A stretch of DNA of 64,000 nucleotides. Origin: Lanius collurio (lineage: Eukaryota > Chordata > Aves > Passeriformes > Laniidae). Shown here in pieces: positions 9,147 through 19,363 of this stretch. Position numbers and translations under genes: made by a program. The DNA lies in NCBI GenBank assembly GCA_020086605.1, contig JACBWW010000049.1:1506523-1570522 (forward strand), given 5' to 3'. Every line of letters begins with the position of its first letter. Positions within the stretch are counted from its first letter, which is position 1. A model generated the notes under the pieces. That model did no database searches. It saw only the letters and a program-made list of their open reading frames with translations, and was not told the DNA's origin.

Positions 9147-11823
9147 TAAGACTCTGAAGTTGTTCTGCCAGGATGAGAATCCTTCAATTCTGTGAGCAAA
9201 ATATAATCTTGAGTGTGCCCAGATGCCTCAAACCATCTGACTGGGTTAAAATAGGAGGAACAGCTTTTCCAAGAAAAGTTATTAGGTCAAATCCTCCCCT
9301 CTCATCCCACTCTGCAGCACACTGGTGTCACTGATGCTGCTGGTAAGAAAACGTTGACTGACACAGCCTGTCAGGAAAAGAAAGGGTTTAAGAAACAGGT
9401 TAAATATTTCAGGCTCTGATTTAACAACCATCTGAGTTAGCAGCAACTTCTATATTGATGGCAAGGAACTCTGAGTGCCTGCAAAGCAGAGGGAAGGTGC
9501 TGAGAGATCAGATCAGCCCAGCCACAAAACACTCCTAAAAATGCACATATACATGGCAAGGTTATTCAGCTCCTGCCTTTGGGTGGAATAATTGCCGTGT
9601 GAAACATTAGTGAATCAGCATGAATGTTTCATAAGTTTGGATTTATAAAATATTTCTGATTTTCCTGTACACATGCCTTCCAAAGATAACTTTCAAGTGC
9701 TCGTTGTATTATGCATCTCACTTTTCAAGAGAACAGCATGATTTCCTTGAAGACATATCCGTTTAGAGAGTTGCCATGGCAATTTGTTCCCACCCCCCAA
9801 AAATGCTTAAAAACAGATTTTTCCATTGTCTTCTGATTTCTGCAGATTACAACATGCTTTGCTTTTCACTCTTCCCCAGAGTGGCTCTAGGTGAGTGTAC
9901 AGGAAAAAAATAAAATAAAAAGGAAGTGATTTTTTTTAAAATTTAAATTACCTTCTGATGGGAGAAGAAAGCCTCTTACTCTAAAGTTAAGTCAAAACCA
10001 TGGCAAAATCATCTTACTGTTTGAAACAATCATTTATTAGCATGATTTTTTTTATCCCAGGAGAATTCTGATAAAAAATTGCCTATACAAACATAAAACC
10101 TCTTTTTACATGTGCAAGGTAATTATTAATCCAATTAACCATCTGCATACCTGCATATTTAATTAGTTCTCAGAATTACTATTTTCCTGCTGTAATTGAA
10201 CCAACCACCTTGTGCAATCTGTAAATCCTACCCAATAAGGTATGTTTTGGCAAAAATGGGATTAACTGAAGAATTTTCCCTATTTCATCTTTTTATTTTT
10301 TAGGGGGTTTTGTGGTGGTTTTTTTTGTTTCTGCCCCCAAAGAAAGGCAATCAATGATGAGGATCATACTTTCACATGCTGACAAATTATGATTTTATTT
10401 CTGGAGGGGAAAAAATGCCAGAAAAATTAATATAGTGATATTTTTATCCCTATTAACTTTTAAACAACAATTACCCTCTTTGATCTTTGTTAATTGCTTG
10501 GTCCCTGAGAATAATCAGACAGAGTATTTTGACTTTAGAACAGACTGCCTTGCTTGTAAACACTCCTTCTTTCCCTCTTTTATGGAAAAATAAAATGGAA
10601 AAACTAACAGCGCTTGACAAGTCCATTCTTGGTGCTGTTTCATATCAGAGGTTGTGCTGTGTTTTAAAAATAATATTGCTCTTTCAAAATTCTGGTTTTA
10701 ATTGCTCTGCTGGGGCAGGTGGGTCAGCACAAAATTTGTGTGCTGATGGTTTTCCTTTGTGCAGGAAACTCTGAATAACTCCAGGAAGCCAAAGCACGTG
10801 AGTGGGTTTGACCAGGCAGATCTGAGAGACCTGAGCTCTGATATGGGGGAAACAAAATGAGGACAAAAAGGGGTATTAGATGGCAAAAAAATTACAGGGT
10901 TCTTCGGATGTCACTCGAGATGTCGTGGAGGCATCTGAAGCATTCTGAGGTGTGGGGCTGACCTCTGGGAGACTGTGTGCTCCTGGGAACCAGGCTGGAC
11001 ACCAAAATAAAGGACTCTGGATGGGTCTCTTGAGGAAATTGGGCCAAATTTTTGTCCTCTAGACTACACTGGAGGTTTGACTGCCAGCCCCGGGGCTCCT
11101 GGGTGGGGACTGCATCATCCATTTGTGTCTTAGCAGAGATTGGGAGATTTCCTTTCCTGTCTCATCCTGTGGTAACTCTGCTCCTGACCAAGCCCTGCAA
11201 GAACTGATTTTTGCCCATTCTGCCTGGCTTTTACACCCTGTCCTGGCTTGTCACAGTCCCTGCAGGAAGGACACAGTAAATTCCTGTTCCCTGAAGCCAG
11301 CTGACCAAGCCTTGGATCTTCTTTCCCAAAAGGAATCCAAGAGATAACCCTGGCTCACCACCATACACAAACATGGAGGGAACTATGAATTTAGAATGAT
11401 TTCTGTGGCCCCAGAAAAACTTAGTTCAGTCACCATAAAATCCACATTTGATGAATTTTGGTGCAGAATTTAGGAGGATCTAGACCAGGTATTAAGAAGT
11501 GTGGCTAAACCTCAGGTGCTGATGACATAGCCAAGACATTACAGTAGCTCAATAAGTATGGGAGACTTGCAGAGGGCAGGACTTGGTGATTTCAGAGACT
11601 CTGCAGCCTTTAGGTTGTGACAAATATTTGCTGCTTTCCCTGTTTCTCCTGTTTGAACGACTTAAACTATTTCTGCCTCAGCGTTCCCGTTTGCCTCTGC
11701 TATTATGTGTTCTGGAACAATGAACACAATCACCCATTTCAGAACAGGATTTTGACTGTGTCTGTAAACAGGCTTCCAAGCAGAAAGGGAGAGTGGGGAA
11801 ATGAAGGAATTGCTATCTGCTTT
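9147..11823. other. AT-rich unique DNA with a cluster of homeodomain-type motifs
   Basis: No coding or repeat feature is recognised. The sub-stretch 10085-10205 is dense in TAATTA-like words and contains GCATATTTAATTAG, which resembles a POU-homeodomain site. It is treated as a finding and not as a called regulatory element. Confidence 0.5.
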
Positions 11824-12263
11824 ATATATATANNNNNNNNNNNNNNNNNNNNNNNNNNNNNNNNNNNNNNNNNNNNNNNNNNNNNNNNNNNNNNNNNNNN
11901 NNNNNNNNNNNNNNNNNNNNNNNNNNNNNNNNNNNNNNNNNNNNNNNNNNNNNNNNNNNNNNNNNNNNNNNNNNNNNNNNNNNNNNNNNNNNNNNNNNNN
12001 NNNNNNNNNNNNNNNNNNNNNNNNNNNNNNNNNNNNNNNNNNNNNNNNNNNNNNNNNNNNNNNNNNNNNNNNNNNNNNNNNNNNNNNNNNNNNNNNNNNN
12101 NNNNNNNNNNNNNNNNNNNNNNNNNNNNNNNNNNNNNNNNNNNNNNNNNNNNNNNNNNNNNNNNNNNNNNNNNNNNNNNNNNNNNNNNNNNNNNNNNNNN
12201 NNNNNNNNNNNNNNNNNNNNNNNNNNNNNNNATATATATATATATACACACACATATATATAT
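11824..12263. repeat. (AT)n/(AC)n microsatellite interrupted by an assembly gap
   Basis: TATATATATA runs into the N block at 11833. On the far side the sequence resumes as a continuous AT dinucleotide tract, then ACACACACAC, then ATATATATATAT to about 12263. The true tract presumably spans the gap. Its real length is unknown and need not equal the number of Ns. Confidence 0.85.
11833..12231. other. Assembly gap (399 N)
   Basis: The run of unresolved bases has AT-dinucleotide repeat on both sides. Frames that appear to cross it are meaningless. Confidence 0.99.
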
Positions 12264-12764
12264 CCATAAACTAGGAGAGCTTTCTGATGCTTTTCTGCTT
12301 CCCAGGATGGGTTACAAAAGGCTAAACTGGAGTCAGTGGGATTTTCTGTTTTGCCTCCCAGATCTATCTCTGGTTTAATTACTACATAATCTGCCTACAA
12401 AGTTGATTCAACTGAACCAGACACAATGTTCATTTTAGCAATGTGATGTGCCTGTAAGTAGAGAGGAGTTCTGAATGCTGATTTCCTTTCTGCCTCATCC
12501 CCATTTGAAAAGGAAAAGGAAAAAAAACCTGTTTATAATTAAGGATCACCCAGCTGAAGTGAATGAAAAGCTGAGAAGTTACTGATATATTAAAGATAAC
12601 TTTTTGCTGTTCTTAGTCTTGCCCTGAGCAATATCCTTACCTGTTGTGCTGCTTTTTGGGTCTCACAGGGGGGATTCCACTCACACTCAGGGGTGCCCTC
12701 AGCTCTGAGCTGGAATGTGTCTGTCATGGATGTCTCACCCTCACAGCTGCAGGGACTGGAACAC
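12264..12764. other. Short unique noncoding stretch
   Basis: No gene or repeat is recognised between the microsatellite and the following CR1. An A-rich patch (AAAAGGAAAAAAAACC) lies near 12510-12528. Confidence 0.5.
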
Positions 12765-13025
12765 GGATGGAACAAGAGGAATAGGTGATAAGGCAAGAAG
12801 AAATGGCCCCAAGTTGCGCCAGAGGAAGTTCAGGTTGGATATTAAAATAAAACTCACTGAAAGAGCTGTCAAGCCTTGGAACAGGCTGCCCAGGGAGGTG
12901 GTGGAATCACTGCCCCTGGAAGTGTTCAAAAAATGTGTGAATGTGGCACTTCAGGACATGGTTTCCTGGTGGACCTGGCAGTGCTGGGTCAATGGTCTGA
13001 GGTATTTTCCAACCTAACAATTCCA
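12765..13025 (+). mobile_element. CR1 LINE 3' region (sense)
   Basis: In order: AGAAATGGCCCCAAGTTGCG, CCAGAGGAAGTTCAGGTTGG, AACAGGCTGCCCAGGGAGGT, GGTGGAATCACTGCCCCTGG, AGTGTTCAAAAAATGTGTG, TGGTGGACCTGGCAGTGCTG and a terminal TTTTCCAACCTAACAATTCC. This is the standard avian CR1 3' untranslated region, about 260 bases, 5'-truncated as most copies are. The match is close to the remembered consensus, so it is younger than the stubs around it. It carries no reverse-transcriptase coding sequence. Confidence 0.9.
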
Positions 13026-14449
13026 GAAGGCTTTATTTACACACACAGTGTTGGATGTGCAGTGCCAGGGAAAGGGGCTGGAAGCAAAAGGAGCCACATC
13101 CCAAACTCTGCTGAACGTTGCCATGGACCTGGGAGAGCCCCATAAAAACCACAGGGATTCAAAATTGCCATCAGTGCTAGAAAAACAGGGAGCTGCCAGC
13201 CAGTTTTCATTTGAAATAAAATGATGTTGTTTGTCACAAGCTGGCCCATCTTCCTCTGGTTTGTAGCACAAGTGCAATAAAGGAGCACAACACAACATGT
13301 GCACAGCGTTGTTCATCTTGTCGTTTGACCTGAGGATGTCCCAGGAAAAAAACCCCAATCCTTTCAATTCTCTCTCTTTGTAACAAGAAACGAGAGGAAA
13401 AGCAAACCATTTCTGGCTGTGGAAGCTACAGGAGGTTTAGCTGAACTTCTCTGGAGCTCCCCAAAGATGCTGTCCCAGACCTTGTAACTCACACTGAGAG
13501 TTCCCAGTCACGGTAACAAACCTGGGTGTGATTTCCTCTTCAAATTCATTTAATTTTGGCTTCTGACTCTTGAACAAAATCAGTCAAGAGCTTATGTAGA
13601 ACCAAGCTACCCTTCTAATAATCAGCCAAGATAATTGCAGTGCCAGACACCTTAGGCTGATCCCCTGTTCTTTGATTCCTCCAGCACTGGTTTTTGAGAG
13701 ATGCTGCACCACCTGAGCTGTCAGAGCAGCACAAAACTAATAACCAGGCTGAGCTATGTCCTGATGATGTGACAATGGTACTGATGGTGCTTATTCTCAG
13801 AGACTACAAGGCAGCATTTCTTTGATTGCTTATGGGAACACTTTACAGCTGAAGTATAATTTCATTTATTAGAGGCAGACAGCTTATAAAAATGTGTGAA
13901 ACACAACAGGTACCAAAAGGAAAGCTCAGGAAGACTAATGAGGCACAAGGCTCATACCTTTAAAGGAAACAAAGGTTTCTACAGACAAATAGCTGATGCA
14001 GTTTGTTTTTTATAGATATAAATCAATCAAAATATTCAAACCATGTTATCCTGAAGTGTTACAGCAAATGCATTTCATCTAAAATTATTGATGACCTTGC
14101 TTTTAAACAGAGGACAGGACCAAAAAGAAAACACAGAGAAAAAAAATCTATCACATTCAAAGAAATATAGCTGGAGTGAAAACCAGTCTAGCAGAAGAGG
14201 AAAATGTGCACAAGTTAAATTATAATAGTATTGTCACAAAGTGTCTCTTCCTCAGAACTATCTCCCACCCTGCCTGAGCACTGAATTAAAATAAAATATG
14301 ATGCAAACATCTTCAGCATAGATGCAGGAGTAAAAAGCTTTAAGAGTGACAGAACTGCCCCGAGCAGCTGCAGAAGGGTTTGCAGATTCATGTCCCAGCT
14401 GCAGAATGATGTCCCTGCTGAACAACATGGGGAGTAAAGATCAAATGAG
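13026..14449. other. Unique noncoding DNA
   Basis: No repeat or gene is recognised. The 13380-14200 part is AT-rich without simple-sequence tracts. Frames are short and scattered. Confidence 0.5.
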
Positions 14450-14824
14450 GCACCTTCAACGACATCAGGTTGCTCAGAGCCCTGCCCAACCTGGCCTTGA
14501 ACACTTCCAGGGATGGGGCATTCACACTTTCCTCCAGGCAACCTGTGCCAGTGTTTTACCACCCTCATTGTAAAATCTTTCTTCCTTTTATCTAACCTAA
14601 ATCTACTCTCCTTCAATGTAGAGCCATTATTCCTTGCCCTGTCACAACATCCCCTGCTAAAAGATCTGTCCCCATCTGTCTAAGCCTTCTTTGGGCACTG
14701 AAAGACGTTCTAGATCTGAAACCTTTTCTTCTCCAGCCTGAACAATCCCAACTCTGCCCTCACAGAGAAGATGTTTCATCATTCCAACCACCTTCATGGC
14801 CTCCCCTGGCTCCACTCCTACCCA
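14450..14824 (-). mobile_element. CR1 LINE 3' region (antisense), about 375 bases
   Basis: The plus strand reads CAGGTTGCTCAGAGCCCTGC, CCAACCTGGCCTTGAACACT, TCCAGGGATGGGGCATTCAC, CTCCAGGCAACCTGTGCCAG and CCTTGCCCTGTCACAACATC, then CTCCAGCCTGAACAATCCCA and CTTCATGGCCTCCCCTGGCT. This is the reverse complement of the CR1 3' untranslated region extending toward the end of the coding part. The terminal octamer end is missing because the match starts inside the element. The minus-strand frame across 14215-14616 is this repeat and not a gene. Confidence 0.88.
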
Positions 14825-15267
14825 TCGTTATAAAGAACCTCTGGATTACAATCCTAATTAAGGCATTAATGAGCTGAACTTCGCCAGTTCCTGTTAACAA
14901 AAAAGCCATAGAGTGTTGAGAAATGAGAACAAGGAAGCAAAATGTTTGACACCCTTCCCTGTCTCTACCACCATCTCATTCCTCTGATGACATTCTTTGT
15001 GATCCATCACACAGACATTATTTCTCATCCAAATTATTTCACATTTTGCTGAATTCAGGCAGGGATCATGGAACCAGTGCAGTTCCCATCCTTTTGGCTG
15101 TGTGGTTGTGGGTTTTGGTGAAATACAAAAGGAAAGGGTTGGGAGTCTGGCAAAACCCTGCTCTCTTTCATGTGAAAGCCATTTAGCACTGTCAGAGAGG
15201 GGGCCTTGTGGGAGGAGTCAGCACCATTTGAGGCCCTGCCATGTTCTGACATGTTCTGCATGGCATG
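14825..15267. other. Unique noncoding DNA
   Basis: Nothing is recognised in these 440 bases between two antisense CR1 fragments. Confidence 0.5.
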
Positions 15268-15348
15268 AAATAGAAAATAGAATAGAATAGAATAGAATAG
15301 AATAGAATAGAATAGAATAGAATAGAATAGAATAGAATAGAATAGAAT
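15268..15348 (-). repeat. (ATAGA)n microsatellite grown from a CR1 tail
   Basis: A short imperfect lead-in (AAATAGAAAATAG) is followed from about 15277 by some 14 near-perfect copies of a pentamer read as AATAG or ATAGA. The last copy runs without a break into AATCACTAAGTTTGG, the antisense start of a CR1. CR1 elements end in short ATTCTATG-like repeats, so the microsatellite is most simply an expansion of the 3' terminus of this CR1, read in reverse. It encodes only YSILF-type repeats on the minus strand. Confidence 0.92.
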
Positions 15349-15482
15349 CACTAAGTTTGGAAAAGCTCTCTGAGATCATGGAGTCCAACCATGAAAGATG
15401 CCAGATCCATCACATCCACACACCTTTTGAGTACCCCCAGGGATGCTGACCCCACTGCTTCCCTGGACACCCTGCTCCAGGT
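15347..15482 (-). mobile_element. CR1 LINE 3' end (antisense)
   Basis: AATCACTAAGTTTGGAAAAG, CTCTCTGAGATCATGGAGTC, CAACCATGAAAGATGCCAG, TTTTGAGTACCCCCAGGGAT and CTTCCCTGGACACCCTGCTC follow the reverse-complement order of a CR1 3' end. The match fades after CTGCTCCAG near 15482. About 135 bases are recognisable. Confidence 0.8.
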
Positions 15483-17039
15483 GAGTGCCTCAGCTTTACC
15501 TCCCACCTCTCTGCCATCACACGTGGAGCCCACCTCTTACTGGAATTGAGCACAGCAGTCACAGGGATGCTGAGCAAGTGTAACCCTGAGCCATTGCCAT
15601 GCCCAGACACACCCTGCATTTAATCCCTCTCACTGATTCCCTTGTCCCAAAACTGATGCTCTTCCACAGGGATGTCAGACTCCTTTCCATGCCCCCAGGA
15701 CGTGCTGAGTGAGTTATCCCCATTCTGCCCCAGCCACCCACAGTTCTTCATAATTCAATTCTTCCTCAAAACGTGGTTGCTTTCATCATGAACCACATGA
15801 AGGCTGCACTGACAGACAAGTCTGAATCCGCTCTTCCCCTTCCAATAAAAGTCCTGCCCCAGAGCCCATCCTTTAGAGAGCTGCCCCACTGCTCGAGTAC
15901 ATTAACTGCAGGCTCTCTCAGCTAACTCCAGCAGGAATGACAACTTCTGGGTTGGAAACTGCATAATCTCCATCCACTTCTTACACACTCTTCTGCTGAG
16001 TGAGGACAAGAAATCAGCTGACTTAGCAAGGGGCTGCATCCTGGAGCAGGTCACGCACGGTGTGGTACCCGAGGTGTCACCTCCGTGCTGAGTGCTGTGC
16101 TCACAGGGAATGCTTTGTCACTCGTGCTCAGGGAAGTCACTGCAGCAGAATAAATGCAATGCCAGGACGACCCTGCTTTGCTCCTGCTCCCTTCCCTCCC
16201 ATGCATAATGAAGAGCAGGGTAAGGGAAGGAAGAATATCCTTTGCTATTGTACTCTGGCAAAGAGGGCTCACCTGAGCAACTGCCAGCCGTGGAATTTCA
16301 TCTGAGCTTCCCAGATAAAATCTCCTCTTTCAGGGACTGTATTTACTCGGTGTGTTTAATGTGACAATGAAAACTCCACACACACCGATCTTTTAAATAA
16401 TGATAAAAAACCCCTCAACAATGAAAAATCTCACAGGCAGCTAATAAGTGTAAAGTTAGTAAGTGTCAACACCAGAAGATAAAATTCTAACCAGTAAAGC
16501 AGAAAGGGAGCATTCCTATTTCTTACAAATGAAAGATCACACACACAAAAAAAATGTTCTGCTGTTTTGCATCCACCTAAAATATTGAATATTCGCATGT
16601 GGGTTCTCCTTGCCCAACTTCCTCTGGGCAGAATGCCTTCAAAGAGGGGAGTACTGCTCTGTGCCTGAAGGATTTGGACCAGTTTCAAGAGTTTTGTTTC
16701 AAGAGTGCCTTTGCACCCAAGCAGGTGTCTGGCAGCTTTTTTTCAGTTAAGTGAGAAACCTTTGCTGAAGAGATTAAGAGAAGGAAAGGAAGGAAAAAAG
16801 AGAAGGGAAACAAAGAGGCAGAGCCTGTTTTGGAGGTGTCTTCGTGGGGTTTTCCAGGCAGACAGGAACCTGGACTAAAGAGATGTAGCTGATCTGAGCT
16901 GGTGAGCTCCATGAAGGCCATGGAAGGGTGTGCCTGGTGCCATCCCATTAGACCTGCACAGCCTCAGATTTGGAGCTGAAGCAGAGGCAGAGTTTGGAGA
17001 AGCTGTGAAAAAACACCAGAGCTGAATGTGGGGTCCCAT
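15483..17039. other. Unique noncoding DNA
   Basis: No repeat family or gene is recognised. A short CA-rich patch (CACACACAC) lies near 16540. The 16760-16815 part is purine-rich (AGGAAAGGAAGGAAAAAAG) but too short to call a satellite. Confidence 0.5.
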
Positions 17040-17233
17040 CATAGAATCACCACTCTGTGGTGGCTTGGATTAGAGGGGTCCTTAGAGATCATACAGTTCC
17101 AACCCCACTGCCATGGACAGGGATCACACCCACTAGACCAGGCTTCTCACCCTGGACTTTAAAATCTCCAGGAACGGGACATCCACACCTTCTCTGGGCA
17201 ACCTGTTCCCTCGCAGAAAAGAGTTCCTTTCCT
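17040..17233 (-). mobile_element. CR1 LINE 3' end (antisense)
   Basis: CATAGAATCACCACTCTGTG, GTCCTTAGAGATCATACAGT, TCCAACCCCACTGCCATGGA, CAGGGATCACACCCACTAGA, CCAGGCTTCTCACCCTGGAC and CCACACCTTCTCTGGGCAAC match the reverse complement of the CR1 3' terminal region. The 3' terminus (CATAGAATCA) is intact. The element is about 195 bases and 5'-truncated. Confidence 0.85.
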
Positions 17234-18842
17234 CTTCAGTAATTCTTTGGTAAAGGATTATCCTTTACCATCAGGTCTGCTTTAAGTGTGGATAAGCCCA
17301 GAGACTCACTTTTCCTGCAAAAGCATTAAGGACAAGGAAGAAGTTTCAAATAATTTGTTCAGAAATGCCAGGCTGATGAGGGACAGAGAACTTTGGGACT
17401 CCTGGGGTGAGTTATCCAGCAGCACTCTAAGGAGACAGGATGTGCTTAAGATGCAAAATAAGACCCAAAGTCATACTTTCCATGCATCCTGAATTACTGC
17501 TTGCAAGTAACAGTTCATGATCCTTCTGGGAGTCTCCTATTAAAAGCAAAGCATTTCAAGCTGGCTAACAAACTGATCACAGGCTGCATTATTGATTGTG
17601 CCATTAAGATCTTCGTTTGAACTACTAGCAGGGTTAATGAAGTGGTCAAATGCTTCCCTCCAGCACAACCACCACTGTGTTTCCTTCCAGCTCCACTTTT
17701 AGGGCTCAGGCCAGCTCACAGTGAACCCAAGAGGGATCAGGCTGCTGCCTGTTGTAGGAACAGGTTGGCTGCACTGTAAATAAGCCTGTGGATGAGATAT
17801 TAGCAGGGCATTAGCCACAGAAGAGCATAGGGAGGTTACTATGTACCAGTTCATTATACAGTAATTCACTAAGGAAGTCAGGGCTGTAAATGTGAGGGTA
17901 TCTAACTCCACGTCTTTCAGTCACTCAGTTGAGGCAGCTGATGTGTATTTTCTCCCCTGTGCCATCAACCTCAACAGATAAAACCCATTTGTCTCAGTTA
18001 CACCAGGAAATCAAAACTCACCTGGATCCCCACCCAAATTGCAAGATGACACAGCAAGAACATCATCCCCAGGTTTTTGCCTTTTTTTTTTTTTGTCAGC
18101 TTTGCATTATTTTTAAATCCTTCTCAGCACTGCAGTAAACAGGAGGTTTACTGTTTGAAGATTGAGGGTAAAATAAGTTATCCTGTCCTGGTCTTCAAGT
18201 GGGAATATTCCTCTCTTCCCAGCTGCTGGTCCTTTCACTGTGCTCACTCCCTGTGTGCAGGTCCCTTCTGTGTCCCAACAAGGTGACACAATCCCCACCA
18301 AAAGGTAACTCTGCACCCCTGGGGTATCACAGGCAGGGCTTTGGGTCCAATTCCAGCAGCCTCCCTGTCCAAGGGCTGGCTCTGACTCTCCTTCTCCATG
18401 GATATGCCCACGAGACAATTTCAAAGTGAGAAATCAGCACATGCTGGGTTTGTGCTTTGCTGCCTTTTAACTTCTGTTATTTTTTCATTAAGATCCACCA
18501 GAACCATGACACTGTTTACGTGTAAGGAAGTCTTTTCCACACTGTCTGGCAGACCAATGGTTAAAAAGGAAGCATTACATCTTCCTCACACCACTGTTAA
18601 CTTTGGTTTTTAAATGTTCCATCCTAAAGTCATTCTGTATCATGTGTTTAAAACATCTCAGAAGTAACTGAATTCACAGTGCTTTGCAACATTTCCACCA
18701 ATTGCACACGTATATATGTAACTTAGCCAACTGCAAATGTAGTATCTCCAACAGTCCTTTTCCCATTTGCTTCCTCTGCATCCCAGCAGCTTTCCTTCCC
18801 TCATTTTCCTAATTTCCACTGCTGCCTGTGCTGTCCTCATTC
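17234..18842. other. Unique noncoding DNA
   Basis: No gene or mobile element is recognised. A T-rich tract (TTTTTTTTTTTTG) lies near 18080-18093. Frames are short and overlap on both strands. Confidence 0.5.
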
Positions 18843-18847
18843 CCTTC

Positions 18848-19358
18848 TGTCCTGGCTTGCAGTGTATTCTGTTACCACCCTCATGAGCTGCTGAAACCAG
18901 GTGGGGCAGTGATTCCTTGTCCCCTCCCTCTGGACCATCTTCTGTTAAAGGCCCACCAACACCTGCCCTCATGGCTCCTCATCCCATTGGGAGAGCTCCA
19001 CCCAGCAGGAGGAACCAAGCATTCCATCCTGGATATAATCTGAGATTCCAAACACCACAGACACCTTTCCACTGGATTCCCAGAGGACAGGAGCTACACA
19101 GTCACCACTGGACCTTCCAAGGAAGAGCAGCCCTTTCTACAGGATCACTGCTTTGACAGAACCACATCCACCACTTCAGGACTGCAGCCACCACTTCATC
19201 TGACTGCCACCACCACCCTGACTAACAGGGTGTCAGGTTGTATCCTGACTCTGTCAGTTTGAACCAGTGTTTTCTGCCTTTATTTTGTTTTTAATTTCCC
19301 TTTTAAATTGTTATTCTGGCTTGGTGCCTCCCACTGGGTTTGCTTTCAAACTAGTACA
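18848..19358 (+). mobile_element. Solo LTR of an avian endogenous retrovirus, 5-bp TSD
   Basis: The element runs from TGTCCTGGCTTGCAGTG to TTTCAAACTAGTACA, 511 bases with TGT...ACA ends. Direct copies of CCTTC flank it at 18843-18847 and 19359-19363. Inside are GGGGCAGTGATTCCTTGTCC, CATGGCTCCTCATCCCATTG, CATCCTGGATATAATCTGAG, GGACCTTCCAAGGAAGAGC and GGGTGTCAGGTTGTATCCTG, in the order of an LTR I recognise as abundant in songbirds. The 5-bp duplication suits an ERVL-like element. No clear AATAAA is seen; TTTTAAATTGTTATTC stands where related copies have the signal. No retroviral genes are adjacent, so it is a solo LTR left by recombination. Confidence 0.75.
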
Positions 19359-19363
19359 CCTTC

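Noticed and set aside
11617..12378. Frames of 143-253 codons around 12 kb
   Set aside because: They consist mostly of X residues read through the assembly gap and have no coding content.
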